Shown here: positions 20,350 to 30,374 of the stretch, one piece after another
Position numbering within the stretch: position 1 is the first letter of the stretch
How the letters are laid out: each line of letters opens with the position of its first letter
NCBI GenBank assembly: GCA_029817715.1
Contig: JARUPY010000312.1
Coordinates: 124,001 to 188,000, forward strand
Source: Melastoma dodecandrum
Lineage: Eukaryota > Streptophyta > Magnoliopsida > Myrtales > Melastomataceae
Reading direction: 5' to 3'
DNA: 64,000 nt
The notes under the pieces: generated by a model
Database searches by the model: none
What the model saw: the letters and a program-made list of their open reading frames with translations, nothing else
What the model was told of the DNA's origin: nothing
Position numbers and translations under genes: made by a program

Positions 20350-21343
20350 CTAATAGGTCGCGAAGATGCGGCGGATCTCCGCCGGTGAGCCGGTATGGGT
20401 CAGGGCCAGGGCGAGGAGGATGCGGGCCTTCCAGGGCGACAGGTTGTCGGCGCCGATCACGCCGATGCCGCGCAGGCGCTCGCCCTCGACCGCGGCGCCG
20501 CTGCCGACGCGGGTCGACAGGACCACGGCGACCCCGGCGGCGACGGCCTCCGCCAGGGCGCCGTACTCGGCCGCCGTGGCGGTGCCGGGCGCGAAGGCGG
20601 CCTGCACCAGGCCCCGCGCACCCGCCGCCACGAAGGCCCGCACCGCCGTGCCGTCCGCCCCCGCATAGGAAGTAGCGATGTCCGACGCGCGGCAGGCGGG
20701 CGAGGTCGGCGACGTCGAATTCGGTGTCGGGCATGTGCCGGCGCTCGGCCCGGCGATAGTAGCGCACGTGGGGACCGTCCACCTGCCCGAGGATGCCGAA
20801 GTCCGGCGTCCGGAAGGTCTGCAGCCGGGTCGTGGACGTCTTGGCGACGTCGCGGGCCGCCTGGATCTCGTCGTTGAGGACCACCAGCACGCCGCGCCCG
20901 CGCGAGGCCGGATCCGCCGCCACCCGCACGGCGCCGAGGAGGTTGGCGTGGGCATCCGAGGACAGGCCGCTCAACGGGCGCTGTGAACCCACCAGCACGA
21001 CCGGCAGGTCGAGCTTGAGGGTGAGGTCCAGCGCGTAGGCGGTCTCCTCCAGCGTGGCGGTTCCGTGGCCGATCACGATTCCGGCGAGGTCGGGGTCCCG
21101 GGCCGCCAGCGCCGTGCAGAGCGTCGCGAGGTCGTGCCAGATGGCGAAATCCATGTCGGAACTGTCGACCGCCCGGAACGCCACCGGGACGACCTCGGCG
21201 ACGGCGGCGAGTTCCGGGACGGCGGCCACGATGCCGGCCGCGTCGAGCCGGCGCTCGTGCCGGCCGTAGTCCAGGATGTCGAGGCTGTCGGCACCCAGGG
21301 ACGACATGGTCCCGCCGGTACCCACGAAGGCGATCTTGCGCAT
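20350..21343 (-). CDS. L-asparaginase family protein (frameshifted)
   Basis: Starts [17 protein letters not shown] at 21343; the TGGT nucleophile motif is intact. SSDM and [13 protein letters not shown] (with the conserved Lys) are also present. In the second catalytic motif the usual HGTDT reads HGTAT: the codon is GCC where the family Asp of the Thr-Lys-Asp triad would be GAC. One extra base near 20680 moves LPRVG to [17 protein letters not shown]; corrected length is 330 residues, the family norm. Enzyme would hydrolyse asparagine to aspartate and ammonia, cytosolic (no signal peptide). The Ala substitution makes activity, or at least classical asparaginase activity, uncertain. Confidence 0.8.
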
Positions 21344-21414
21344 GTCGAGCTCCCCATCCTGGACCAGAGCGGGTCTTGGCAGGGGGCGGCGGCGGCCGCA
21401 AGCCGCGGGTGCGG

Positions 21415-21443
21415 TTGACATCCCCGTCCCGCCGCCCGAAACC
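21415..21443 (+). promoter_or_regulatory. Candidate dapD promoter
   Basis: TTGACA at 21415-21420 is a perfect -35 box. A hexamer GAAACC lies 17 bases later (21438-21443) as a weak -10. The spacing and position, 35 bases before the dapD ATG, fit an alphaproteobacterial housekeeping promoter, but the -10 match is poor. Confidence 0.35.
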
Positions 21444-21477
21444 TCCCGCCGCGGACAGACGAGGACTTGGGGGCAGC

Positions 21478-22338
21478 ATGGCGGACCACGGCGCACTTCA
21501 GGCCATCATCGAGCGCGCCTTCGAGGACCGCGCCTCCATCGATCCCGGCACCACCGGCGAGGTCCGGGACGCCGTCGACCGCGCCCTGGCGCTGCTCGAT
21601 TCGGGCGAACTGCGCGTCGCCACCCAGCGCGAGGGCGCGAGCGGCCCCGACAGCTGGACGGTGCACCAGTGGCTGAAGAAGGCCGTGCTCCTGTCCTTCC
21701 GCCTCAACGACATGGCCATGGTGCCGGGCGGCCCGGGCGGCTCGTCCTGGTACGACAAGGTGCCCTCGAAATTCGAGGGCTGGGGCGCGAACCAGTGGGC
21801 GGCGGCGGGGTTCCGCGCCGTGCCGAACTGCGTGGTGCGCCGCTCCGCCTATATCGCGCCCGGCGCCATCCTGATGCCCTCCTTCGTCAACCTCGGCGCC
21901 TCGGTGGGCGCCGGCACCATGGTGGACACCTGGGTGACGGTGGGCTCCTGCGCCCAGATCGGCCGCAACGTCCACCTGTCGGGCGGCGTCGGCATCGGCG
22001 GCGTGCTGGAGCCGCTCCAGGCCAATCCCACCATCATCGAGGACGATTGCTTCATCGGCGCCCGGTCCGAGATCGTCGAGGGCGTCGTGGTGGGCCGGGG
22101 CTCGGTCGTCTCGATGGGCGTGTTCATCTCGGCCTCGACCAAGATCGTCGACCGGACGACCGGCCAGGTCCATGTCGGTTCCGTGCCGCCCTATTCGGTG
22201 GTGGTGTCGGGCAACCTGCCGGGCAAGCCCCTGCCGGACGGCACGCCGGGCCCCTCGCTCTACTGCGCCGTGATCGTCAAGACCGTCGATGCCCAGACGC
22301 GGTCGAAGACGGCCATCAACGACCTCCTGCGGGACTGA
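21478..22338 (+). CDS. dapD: Tetrahydrodipicolinate N-succinyltransferase
   Basis: 286 residues; transfers succinyl from succinyl-CoA to tetrahydrodipicolinate in lysine and peptidoglycan-diaminopimelate synthesis, cytosolic. The left-handed beta-helix of hexapeptide repeats is visible from [22 protein letters not shown] through [22 protein letters not shown], with an N-terminal helical domain before it. The ATG at 21478 gives the family start [18 protein letters not shown]. It begins an operon with a DUF805 gene and dapE: 7 bases, then a GTGA overlap. Confidence 0.96.
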   Translation: MADHGALQAIIERAFEDRASIDPGTTGEVRDAVDRALALLDSGELRVATQREGASGPDSWTVHQWLKKAVLLSFRLNDMAMVPGGPGGSSWYDKVPSKFEGWGANQWAAAGFRAVPNCVVRRSAYIAPGAILMPSFVNLGASVGAGTMVDTWVTVGSCAQIGRNVHLSGGVGIGGVLEPLQANPTIIEDDCFIGARSEIVEGVVVGRGSVVSMGVFISASTKIVDRTTGQVHVGSVPPYSVVVSGNLPGKPLPDGTPGPSLYCAVIVKTVDAQTRSKTAINDLLRD

Positions 22339-22345
22339 CCCGGCC

Positions 22346-22831
22346 TTGAGCGACGCGGGCTTCCGCTTTCTCTATCGCGAGGACCGCGGCCGCATCTCCC
22401 GCGGCCAGTGGTGGCGCGGGATGCTGCCCCTCGTGGCGCTGGTGGCGCTCGCGACGGCGGGATGGCTGGCGCTGCGGCCCTATGCGGTGCACGACCTCAG
22501 GACGCAGCCCTTCATCGACGGCGCGACCGTGGCGGCCTACCTCTACCTCTCCGCCTACGCGTTCGGCCTGATCCTGGCGGCGGTCTGCTGGTACAACGTG
22601 TCGGCCAAGCGCTTCCGCGACCGCGGCCGGCCCGGGCGGCTCGCCGCGGTGCTGCCGCTCGCCGCCTTCCTGACCGGCGCGCTGGTGTGGTTCATCCCGC
22701 AGAGCTTCGGCACCGTGCCGGCCTGGATCGGCCACGTCGCCGAGGCGGCGCTGCTGGTGGTGGTGGCCTGGACCGTGGTGGACCTCGGCTTCGGCCCCAC
22801 CGCGGTCAAGAACCGGAGGATCCTGCCGTGA
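22346..22831 (+). CDS. DUF805-like membrane protein
   Basis: 161 residues from a TTG at 22346 ([23 protein letters not shown]); there is no ATG before the first helix. Four membrane helices are visible, and the DUF805 landmarks F..GR.SR..WW at the N terminus and [11 protein letters not shown] in the middle are present. Function unknown. The gene lies 7 bases after dapD and its stop overlaps the dapE GTG start, a spacing that implies cotranscription with lysine genes; dapD-DUF805-dapE order recurs in Hyphomicrobiales. Confidence 0.82.
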   Translation: MSDAGFRFLYREDRGRISRGQWWRGMLPLVALVALATAGWLALRPYAVHDLRTQPFIDGATVAAYLYLSAYAFGLILAAVCWYNVSAKRFRDRGRPGRLAAVLPLAAFLTGALVWFIPQSFGTVPAWIGHVAEAALLVVVAWTVVDLGFGPTAVKNRRILP

Positions 22832-23991
22832 CGACCTCGCCCTCGGCGCTCGACGTCCTGCAAGCCCTCCTGCGCTGCCCCTCGGTGACGCCGGCCGAGG
22901 GCGGCGCGCTCGACGTGCTGCAGGGCCTGCTGGAGCCGGCCGGCTTCGCGGTCCACCGCGTGACCTTCTCGGAGCCCGGCACGCCGGATGTCGAGAATCT
23001 CTACGCCCGGCTCGGCACCGGGGCGCCCCACCTCGTCTTCGCGGGCCACACCGACGTGGTGCCGCCGGGCGACGCCGACGCCTGGCGCTTCCCTCCCTTC
23101 TCGGGCACCGTCGAGGACGGGATGATCTGGGGGCGGGGCGCCTGCGACATGAAGGGCGGGATCGCGGCGGCGGTCGCGGCGGCGCTCGGCCACGCGGCGC
23201 GGCACGGGGCGACGCAGGGGTCCGTCTCGTTCCTGATCACGGGCGACGAGGAGGGGCCGGCGGTCAACGGCACCGCCAAGCTGCTCGACTGGGCCCGGGC
23301 GCGCGGCGAGCGTTTCGACGGCTGTCTCCTGGGCGAGCCCACCAATCCGGCGCGCCTCGGCGAGATGATCAAGATCGGCCGGCGCGGCTCGCTGACGGGC
23401 GAGATCGCCGTCGTGGGGCGCCAGGGCCACGTCGCCTATCCGGCGCTCGCCGACAACCCCATCCCGCGCCTGATGCGGGCGCTCGGGGCCCTCAAGGCCG
23501 AGCCGCTCGACGCCGGCACGGCGCATTTCGACCCGTCCAACCTCGAGGTCGTCGCGGTCGACACCGGCAACCCGTCGGCCAACGTCATCCCGGCGGAATG
23601 CCGGGCCCGGTTCAACGTCCGTTTCAACGACACCTGGCGGCCCGACACGCTGGCGGCCGAGATCCGCCGCCGCATCGTGGCGGCCGAGATCGGCCCCCAC
23701 CGCCTGAGCTTCGCCCCCTGCAACGCCCTCGCCTTCGTGACGGAGCCGGGCCCCTTCACCCGCGTGGTGGCGGAGGCCGTGGAGGCCGAGACGGGCATCG
23801 CCCCCGTCCTGTCGACGACGGGCGGGACGTCGGACGCCCGCTTCATCACGCGGGACTGCCCGGTGGTGGAATTCGGCCTCGTGGGGGAGACGATGCACGC
23901 GGTCGACGAGCGCGTCGCCGTCGCGGATCTCGCGCGGCTGCAGGCCGTCTACGCCCGGGTGCTGCGCGGCTTTCTCGCGCTGCCGGGCTGA
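22828..23991 (+). CDS. dapE: Succinyl-diaminopimelate desuccinylase
   Basis: 387 residues from the GTG at 22828, which overlaps the DUF805 stop. M20 metallopeptidase fold: [10 protein letters not shown] (metal His and base Asp), RGACDMKGG, and TGDEEGPA with the catalytic Glu-Glu pair, followed by the dimerisation lid. Releases succinate from N-succinyl-LL-diaminopimelate, the step after DapD and DapC. Full length, all zinc ligands present, cytosolic. Confidence 0.96.
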   Translation: MTTSPSALDVLQALLRCPSVTPAEGGALDVLQGLLEPAGFAVHRVTFSEPGTPDVENLYARLGTGAPHLVFAGHTDVVPPGDADAWRFPPFSGTVEDGMIWGRGACDMKGGIAAAVAAALGHAARHGATQGSVSFLITGDEEGPAVNGTAKLLDWARARGERFDGCLLGEPTNPARLGEMIKIGRRGSLTGEIAVVGRQGHVAYPALADNPIPRLMRALGALKAEPLDAGTAHFDPSNLEVVAVDTGNPSANVIPAECRARFNVRFNDTWRPDTLAAEIRRRIVAAEIGPHRLSFAPCNALAFVTEPGPFTRVVAEAVEAETGIAPVLSTTGGTSDARFITRDCPVVEFGLVGETMHAVDERVAVADLARLQAVYARVLRGFLALPG

Positions 23992-24063
23992 GACCGCCCG
24001 CCCGCGCGGACGGCGGGGCCCGGCCGCGGCTGCGCCGCTGCCGAGCGTTCGCTCACCCGAGCG

Positions 24064-24264
24064 TCACTGGCACTTGTTTTCCTGCTTGTCGCAGTACATG
24101 TCGGGCGCGTTGCGCTCGGCATGCTGCGGATGGGGCGCATTGGCGGCCTGTCCGGGGATGATGCGATGCTGCCCGACCGAGGCCGATGCAGAGGACACCG
24201 CGAGGCCGCCCATCATGAGGACAGTCGCGGCCAGAACGGCCGAGCGCTTCACAAGGGTCGTCAT
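24064..24264 (-). CDS. Small exported protein
   Basis: 66 residues from the ATG at 24264 with a signal peptide (MTTLVKRSAVLAATVLMMGG then ASASVG). The mature peptide is about 40 residues, His/Gln-rich, with two Cys near the end (YCDKQENKC). No family recognised; a periplasmic peptide with a disulfide or metal-binding role is conceivable. It stands alone between dapE and the nitroreductase gene. Confidence 0.6.
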   Translation of the reverse strand: MTTLVKRSAVLAATVLMMGGLAVSSASASVGQHRIIPGQAANAPHPQHAERNAPDMYCDKQENKCQ

Positions 24265-24440
24265 CGGAACTCTCCTGAACTGAATGAGGAACAGCTCAGA
24301 GTGTGACCTCGCCGGCCCCGGCACGATAGGTCTAAAATCTATTTTATTGCCGATGGCCCGGCGCGACGCGCGCGTGTTTCATCACAGATCCGCCATGATG
24401 CTGTCGCGCGACCGTTATCCAATTGTCACGGTGGCGGTCG

Positions 24441-24467
24441 CCCCGCGCCCGCCGCGGAGGCGCGGGG
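24441..24467 (-). terminator. GC hairpin after nitroreductase gene
   Basis: CCCCGCGCC, nine-base loop, GGCGCGGGG: a perfect 9-bp stem beginning 8 bases past the nitroreductase stop. No T-run follows, so termination would rest on the stem alone. Confidence 0.4.
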
Positions 24468-24474
24468 CGGGCCG

Positions 24475-25071
24475 TCACGCCGTGAAGCGCCCTTCCATGG
24501 CGATGTCGGCGAGCGGCCGGCGGTCGCTCGGCTGTTCGCGCGCCTGCAGGCCCTCCGGCAGGCTCGCCTTGTCGCCGATGCGGCCGAGCGCGATGGCGCA
24601 TTCGACCCGGTAGCCCTGCGGCACGCCGAGCTCCGCGAAGGCGCGGTCGTGGTCGAACCCCACCATGCCGTGGGTGTACCAGCCGCGCAGCTGGGCCTGC
24701 AGGGCGAGGCTCATCCAGGCGGCACCGGCGTCGAAGGAATGGGAATGGGACGGCACGTCCTTGTCCTGCCCGGGCGGCCGCATCAGGGAGTTCGACACGA
24801 CGACGAGGAGCGCGGCGGCGTTCCGGGCCCAGGACTGGTTGAAGGGGTTCAGCAGGCCGAGCAGCCCGTCGAAGGCGGGCGTGCCGCGGCGCCCGTAGAT
24901 GAAGCGGGCCGGCTGCGAATTGTAGGAGGACGGCGCCCAACGCGCCGCTTCGAGCAGGCCCAGGAGTTCGGTGTCCGTGATCGTGTCGGACGCGAAGGCG
25001 CGCGGCGACCAGCGGTCCAGGAAGACCGGATCGATGTCGTGTTCGGCCCGGCGCGGGGAGGAGGTCGTCAT
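24475..25071 (-). CDS. Nitroreductase family protein
   Basis: 198 residues from the ATG at 25071. FMN-dependent, NAD(P)H-using reductase fold: the N-terminal RWSPRAFASDTITDTELLGLLEAARWAPSSYNSQPARF is the FMN-binding signature, and WMSLALQAQLRGWYTHGM plus AFAELGVPQGYRVECAIALG complete the family pattern. Substrate unknown (quinones, nitroaromatics or flavin). Cytosolic. Divergent from the MaoC gene, with 127 bases between the starts. Confidence 0.88.
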   Translation of the reverse strand: MTTSSPRRAEHDIDPVFLDRWSPRAFASDTITDTELLGLLEAARWAPSSYNSQPARFIYGRRGTPAFDGLLGLLNPFNQSWARNAAALLVVVSNSLMRPPGQDKDVPSHSHSFDAGAAWMSLALQAQLRGWYTHGMVGFDHDRAFAELGVPQGYRVECAIALGRIGDKASLPEGLQAREQPSDRRPLADIAMEGRFTA

Positions 25072-25198
25072 GGGAGGGTCTCGCGTGGCGCCGGCGCGGT
25101 GCCGGCCGTTCCGCACTTGCCGCCAATCGCGCCGTCCCGCAAGCTCGGCGAGGCACGACGGGGCGGGGAGGGACGGCGGATGGCGGGCAGCGAGGCGG

Positions 25199-25669
25199 AT
25201 GCGGTCGCCGGCCGGGGGCCTGACCTTCGACGACCTCGCGGTCGGCCAGCGCTTCGCCAGCGGCACCCACGCGGTCGACGCGGCCCAGATCAAGGCTTTC
25301 GCGGCCGCCTACGATCCCCAGCCCTTCCACCTCGACGAGGCAGCGGCGCGGGCGACGCTGTTCGGCGGCCTCGCGGCGAGCGGCTGGCACACGGCCGCCA
25401 TCACGATGAAGCTGCTGGTCGGCGGCGGCGCGCCCCTGGCGGGCGGCCTCGTCGGGGCGGGCGGCGAGATCGCCTGGCCCCGGCCCACCCGCCCCGGCGA
25501 CGTGCTGCAGGTCTTCAGCGAGGTGCTGGAGATCACGCCCTCGCGGTCCCGGCCGGAGCGCGGCAGCGTCATCCTGCGCTGCGAGACCCGCAACCAGCGC
25601 GGCGAGGTGGTCCAGACGCTGACGGCCCGGCTGGTCGTGCCGCGGCGGGCGGCGCCCGATGGCGCCTGA
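25199..25669 (+). CDS. MaoC-like hot-dog hydratase
   Basis: 156 residues starting MRSPAGGLTFDDLAVGQRFAS at 25199. The hydratase-2 motif YDPQPFHLDEAAA carries the catalytic Asp and His of R-specific enoyl-CoA hydratases, and GLAASGWHTAAITMKLL follows as expected. Likely acts on acyl-CoA thioesters. A frame beginning at the ATG at 25180 is out of register with this domain. Convergent with the GNAT gene, 15 bases apart. Confidence 0.86.
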   Translation: MRSPAGGLTFDDLAVGQRFASGTHAVDAAQIKAFAAAYDPQPFHLDEAAARATLFGGLAASGWHTAAITMKLLVGGGAPLAGGLVGAGGEIAWPRPTRPGDVLQVFSEVLEITPSRSRPERGSVILRCETRNQRGEVVQTLTARLVVPRRAAPDGA

Positions 25670-25684
25670 CGCCCCGCCGCCTCC

Positions 25685-26290
25685 TCAGCCCATCGGCCGC
25701 TGCGGCGGCGCGACGGGGTCGCTGTCGAGAAGGGCGAAGAGCACGTGGTCCTGCCAGCGCCCGTTGATGCGCAGGTAGGCGCGGGCGTAGCCCTCCTTCT
25801 GGAAGCCGACGCTCTGCAGCAGCCGCATCGAGGCCTCGTTATGGGGCAGGCAGGCGGCCTCCAGCCGATGCAGGCGCAGCGTGCCGAACACGAAGCCCAC
25901 GGCCGCCCGCACCGCCCGGCTCATGTAGCCCCGGCCCGCATAGGCGTGGCCCATCCAGTAGCCCAGCGTCGCCGTCTGGGCCACGCCACGCCGGATCTGC
26001 CCGATCGTCAGGCCGCCCACCAGGGCGTCGTCGTCCCGGAAGACCAGGAACGGGAAGGCCTCGTCGCGGCTCATCTCCTCATTGTGGAGGCGGATGCGGC
26101 GGCGGAAGGCGGCGCGCGTCAGGTCGTCGGCCGGCCAGATCGGCTCCCAGGCGGTGAGGAACTGGCGCGAGCGCTCGCGCAGGTTCGCCCATTCGTCGAA
26201 GTCGCGCATCTCGGCCGGGCGGAGGTAGACGCCCTCGCCCCGCACCAGCGTGGCGGCGTCGAAGCTCGGTCCCAGACGGAACAGCGCCAT
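25685..26290 (-). CDS. GNAT N-acetyltransferase, RimJ/RimL type
   Basis: 201 residues from the ATG at 26290. GNAT fold with acetyl-CoA site near GYWMGHAYAGRGYMSRAVRAAVGFVF and the RimJ-like ending CLPHNEASMRLLQSVGFQKEGYARAYL RINGRWQDHVLFALL (broken here for length). The likely target is an N-terminal amine of a ribosomal or other protein, but this is family-level only. It lies 4 bases downstream of the M16 peptidase gene and two genes after thrC, a gene order that recurs in Hyphomicrobiales. Confidence 0.87.
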   Translation of the reverse strand: MALFRLGPSFDAATLVRGEGVYLRPAEMRDFDEWANLRERSRQFLTAWEPIWPADDLTRAAFRRRIRLHNEEMSRDEAFPFLVFRDDDALVGGLTIGQIRRGVAQTATLGYWMGHAYAGRGYMSRAVRAAVGFVFGTLRLHRLEAACLPHNEASMRLLQSVGFQKEGYARAYLRINGRWQDHVLFALLDSDPVAPPQRPMG

Positions 26291-26294
26291 GGCG

Positions 26295-27623
26295 TCAGTG
26301 CCTCGATTCGCCCTTGGGGATCGAACGCCCCTGGGAGCCTGACGGTTCTGCGCGGGCCGGAGCCCCGCCGCCCAGGCGTGCCGCCACGGCATCGGGTCCC
26401 GGCACCTTGCCGACCGGGCCGATGGCCGAGACCGTCGGGGCCGATCGGATCATCGCGGCCCCGGCGGCCCGCGCGCTCTCCACCGTGACGGCGTCGACCT
26501 CGCGCAGGATCTCCTCGGTGCCGATCAGGCGGCCGTAGGCCATGTGCTGGCGGGCGATCTGCTCGGCCCGGGCCGAGGAGGATTCCAGGGCGACGAGCAG
26601 CGACACCTTGAGCTGCGCCTTGGCGCGCTCGACCTCCTCGTGGGTCAGCGTCGCCGTGCCTTCCGCCAGGCAGTCGAGCGCCACGGGCACGAGCTCGGCC
26701 ACGTTGGCGGCCCCCGTCGCGGCGTAGAAGCCGAACAGGCCGGTGTCGGCGTAGGTCCAGTCGAAGCTGTTGATCGAATAGGCGAGGCCCCGTTCCTCGC
26801 GCACCTCCTGGAACAGCCGGGACGACATGCCGCCTCCGACCGCGTGGGAGAAGACATGCGCGGCGTAGCGCCGCGGATCGTGGAAGGAGAGGCCCTCGAA
26901 GCCGATCACGACATGGGCCTGTTCGAGCCGGCGCCTCAGCCGGATGTCGCCGCCCCGGTAGGCCGCCGTGGGCACCGCCGGCCCGGGCAGGTTCTGCAGC
27001 CCGGCGAAGCGTCGCTCGGCCTCGGCCACGATCGTGTCGTGGTCGAGCGCGCCGGCCGCCGCGATCACGGTCTGGTCGGCCCGGTAGCGGCGTTCGAGGA
27101 AGCCCTTCACGGCGTCCCGGTCGAAGCGCCGCACGCCCGCCGCCGTGCCCAGGATCGGCCGCCCGATCGCCTGGTCCGGATAGGCGTGCTCGGTGAAGAG
27201 CTCGAAGACGAGGTCGTCCGGCACGTCCTCGACGGCGCCGAGCTCCTGGAGCACCACCTCCTTCTCGCGCTCGATCTCGGCGGGGTCGAAGGCGCTGTCG
27301 GTGAGGATGTCGGACAGGATGTCGAGCGCGAGCGGCGCGTCCCCGGGCAGCACGCGGGCGTAATAGGCGGTCTGCTCGGTCGAGGTCGCGGCGTTGAGGT
27401 CGCCGCCCGCGCCCTCGATCTCCTCGGCGATGCGCCGGGCGGAGCGTCGCCGCGTGCCCTTGAAGGCCATGTGTTCGAGGAAGTGCGACAGGCCGTGCTC
27501 GGCCTCGGTCTCGTGGCGCGAGCCGATGCCGACCCAGAGGCCGAGCGACGTCGTGTGCATGTGGGGGATGGCGTCGGTGATGACGCGCAGCCCGGAGGGC
27601 AGCGTGGTGATGCGGGTGGTCAA
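26295..27623 (-). CDS. M16 family zinc peptidase
   Basis: 442 residues. Starts at a TTG (27623) that overlaps the thrC stop as ATTGA, giving LTTRITTLPSGLRVITDAIP; no ATG is available before the domain. The inverted zinc motif HFLEHMAFKG is at about residues 46-55 with the distal Glu in the ENL-type helix EIEREKEVVLQELGAVED. A second, inactive M16 half follows, as in mitochondrial processing peptidase beta and PqqL-like enzymes. Probably cytosolic, since no signal peptide is seen. Cotranscribed with thrC and the GNAT. Confidence 0.92.
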   Translation of the reverse strand: MTTRITTLPSGLRVITDAIPHMHTTSLGLWVGIGSRHETEAEHGLSHFLEHMAFKGTRRRSARRIAEEIEGAGGDLNAATSTEQTAYYARVLPGDAPLALDILSDILTDSAFDPAEIEREKEVVLQELGAVEDVPDDLVFELFTEHAYPDQAIGRPILGTAAGVRRFDRDAVKGFLERRYRADQTVIAAAGALDHDTIVAEAERRFAGLQNLPGPAVPTAAYRGGDIRLRRRLEQAHVVIGFEGLSFHDPRRYAAHVFSHAVGGGMSSRLFQEVREERGLAYSINSFDWTYADTGLFGFYAATGAANVAELVPVALDCLAEGTATLTHEEVERAKAQLKVSLLVALESSSARAEQIARQHMAYGRLIGTEEILREVDAVTVESARAAGAAMIRSAPTVSAIGPVGKVPGPDAVAARLGGGAPARAEPSGSQGRSIPKGESRH

Positions 27624-29035
27624 TGCGCGGCCTCGCCGGCGCCGCCCGAGCGCGCGCGGATGAAAGCCTCGACGGCCTCGGCGGCGTTGGGCAGCACGGT
27701 GAAGCGCTCGGGCCGGTCGAGGAGGTCGGCGAGATGCGCGGGCAGCGCGGGGTGCTGGCCGGTGGCGCGCGCCACGGCGTCGGGGAATTTGGCCGGATGG
27801 GCGGTGCCCAGAACCACCATCGGGGTCGAGGGATCGCGCTCCAGGGCCTCGCGGGCGGCCGCCACGCCGACCGCCGTATGGGGATCGAGCACGACGCCGG
27901 CCTCCCCGAAGGTGCGGGTCATCTCGGCCTGCGTCCTCGCCTCGTCGACCCGGACGGCGTCGAATTCGGAGCGGATGCGCGCCATCGGCCCCGGCGCCAC
28001 CGTGAAGCGGCCCGATTGCGCGAGGCTCGCCATGAGGCCCCGCAGCGCGGCGTCGTCGCGGCCGTAGGCCTCGAAGAGCAGGCGCTCGAAGTTGGACGAG
28101 ACCTGGATGTCCATCGAGGGCGACTGGGTGGGGCGCACGCCCTGGACCTCGTAGGTGCCGGTGGCGAGGCAGCGCGCCAGGATGTCGTTCTCGTTGGTGG
28201 CGACGACGAGCCGCTCGACCGGCAGGCCCATGCCCTTGGCGATCCAGCCCGCCAGGACGTCGCCGAAATTGCCGGTCGGCACCGCGAAGGACACCTTGCG
28301 GTGCGGGGCGCCGAGCGCCACCGCGCCGGTGAAGAAATAGACGAGCTGCGCCAGGACGCGCGCCCAGTTGATGGAATTCACGCCCGACAGGTTCATCTCG
28401 TCGCGGAAGGCGTGGTGGTTGAACATCGCCTTCACGATCGCCTGGCAGTCGTCGAACGTGCCCTCGATCGCGATGGCGTGGATATTGGGCGCGTCGACGC
28501 CGGTCATCTGGCGGCGCTGCACGTCCGAGACGCGGCCGTGCGGGTAGAGGATGAAGACGTCGACGGCCGGGAGCCCGCGGAAGGCCTCGATGGCGGCGGC
28601 GCCCGTGTCGCCCGAGGTGGCGCCCACGATGGTGGTGCGCCGGCCGGAGCGGCCCAGCACCTCCTGCATCATGCGGCCGAGGAGCTGCATGGCGATGTCC
28701 TTGAAGGCGAGCGTCGGGCCGTGGAAGATCTCGAGCAGGAACAGGTTGGCGTCGAGCTGGCTCACCGGCACCACGGCCGGGTGGCGGAAGGTCGCGTAGG
28801 CGCCCTCCGTCATGGCGCGCAGCGCGCCGGGCGCGAAGCAATCGCCCGTGAAGGGCGCGATCAGCGTCTCGGCCACCTCGGCATAGGGCCGGCCCGCCAG
28901 GCCCGCGATGGCGGCGGGATCGAGGCGCGGCAGGGTTTCGGGCAGGTACAGGCCGCCGTCGCGCGCGAGGCCGGCCAGGAGCACGCCGTCGAAGCCGAGG
29001 CGGGGAGCCGTGCCGCGCGTCGAGATGTAGTTCAC
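27620..29035 (-). CDS. thrC: Threonine synthase
   Basis: 471 residues; converts O-phosphohomoserine to threonine with PLP. The internal aldimine Lys sits in PTLAFKDIAMQLLG; the phosphate-binding loop is VGATSGDTGAAAI. N terminus MNYISTRGTAPRLGFDGVLLAGLARDGGLYLPETLP is the family start. Full length, no frameshift. First gene of thrC-M16-GNAT on the minus strand. Confidence 0.96.
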   Translation of the reverse strand: MNYISTRGTAPRLGFDGVLLAGLARDGGLYLPETLPRLDPAAIAGLAGRPYAEVAETLIAPFTGDCFAPGALRAMTEGAYATFRHPAVVPVSQLDANLFLLEIFHGPTLAFKDIAMQLLGRMMQEVLGRSGRRTTIVGATSGDTGAAAIEAFRGLPAVDVFILYPHGRVSDVQRRQMTGVDAPNIHAIAIEGTFDDCQAIVKAMFNHHAFRDEMNLSGVNSINWARVLAQLVYFFTGAVALGAPHRKVSFAVPTGNFGDVLAGWIAKGMGLPVERLVVATNENDILARCLATGTYEVQGVRPTQSPSMDIQVSSNFERLLFEAYGRDDAALRGLMASLAQSGRFTVAPGPMARIRSEFDAVRVDEARTQAEMTRTFGEAGVVLDPHTAVGVAAAREALERDPSTPMVVLGTAHPAKFPDAVARATGQHPALPAHLADLLDRPERFTVLPNAAEAVEAFIRARSGGAGEAAH

Positions 29036-29425
29036 GTGTGAGCGTCCCTATGGTCCGCGGCGGCCGCGGCGCGTGATCGTCCCGCGACGTTCTCCACATA
29101 GTTCGGCGGGAGCGTCAAGCGCATCGGCCGCGGCGCGCGCGATGACGGGCCACCTGCGCGGGAGCGGCATTCGGGCGAATGCCCTTATCGCAAGCGCGTC
29201 TCAGACGATCAAGGATCGGACGATCCTGGGGATCGTCGGTGCTGGACCCCTCGCGAAAGTTGCAACGAGCCGAAGGGATCGCTATAAATCAACCATGAGG
29301 CGGATCATCGGCCGGGACCGTTGATGTGGCGCCGCGACATGCGGGTGCCTCGCCCGTCCGCCGCCGGCCCGTCGCCGCTGGATCCGACGTCGTCGGCACG
29401 GAGCCATGTCGAGCGAGGGACAGTG
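29036..29425. other. Intergenic region between thrC and M4 protease gene
   Basis: 390 bases with no convincing gene. It contains divergent upstream regions: thrC leaves to the left, the M4 protease gene to the right. A strong candidate promoter for the protease lies at 29260-29288. I see nothing else supported. Confidence 0.5.
29260..29288 (+). promoter_or_regulatory. Candidate sigma-70 promoter of the M4 protease gene
   Basis: TTGCAA at 29260-29265, exactly 17 bases, then TATAAA at 29283-29288. Both boxes are close to consensus with ideal spacing. It would leave a leader of about 130 bases before the ATG at 29426. Confidence 0.6.
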
Positions 29426-30364
29426 ATGCAAGACCACAGCACGGTCGTCGCTGATGCCGGGGAACGAGCGGGACGGCGCAGGTCGGAGGCGGACCGATTT
29501 GCGTTGAGCACACGATCGCGCCCGTGTCGCTGTCATATCGTCCCGCCGGCCGTCCTGGCGAGGTTGGCGAGCGATCCGATGCTCAGTCCGGATCGGCGCC
29601 AGGACTTCCTCGTCACGGCCAAGATCGACGGGCAGTTGCGACGGCTTCGCGCCCAGGCGACCCGGTTGAGCCGGACCGTCAGCTTGATCGCACCCGCGAG
29701 CCTCGGCGCCATCGCGCCGGCTCCCGCCGTGACGGTATTCGATTGCCATCACGTCGCGACGTTGCCGGGTGCCCCGGTGGGCGACCTCAGGGCATCGGTC
29801 GATCCGACCATCGCGCGTGTCCATGCTTGCACGACGTCCGTGGCGGAATTCTACGCTCAGGTCTTCGGACGCAATTCGATCGACGATGCCGGACTGGCCC
29901 TCGTCTCCTCGGTCCACTACGGCGACCGCTACAACAACGCCTTCTGGAACGGTACCCAGATGGCCTACGGCGACGGCGACGGGCCAGATCTTCGTCGATT
30001 TCTCGAGAGCCGACGACGTGGTCTGCCACGAACTCACCCATGGCGTGACACAGCACAGCCTGCAACTGAACTATGCCGGCGAGACGGGCGGCCTCAACGA
30101 GAGCCTGTCCGATTGCTTCGGCGCCATGTTCCGCCAGTGGCGGGCGAAGCAATCCGCAGTCCAGGCGGACTGGCTGATCGGTCGGGATATCATGGGCCCG
30201 TCCGGCACTGGCCAAGGGCCTGACCTGCCTGCGCGACATGGCGGATCCGTCGGCGGCGCACTGCCTCGCGCCGCAACCCGCGCATGTCGGCCAGGTCAAG
30301 CCGGACATGGATCCCCATGAGAGCAGCGGGCCGCCTAATCTCGCCTTCTCGACGATCGCCAGGG

Positions 30365-30374
30365 CCGTCGGAGG
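30365..30374. repeat. Target-site duplication, left copy
   Basis: CCGTCGGAGG. Identical to 31624-31633, directly flanking the IS ends. Ten bases is within the duplication size of ISAs1-family elements, and the perfect match marks simple transposition with no later change. Confidence 0.95.
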
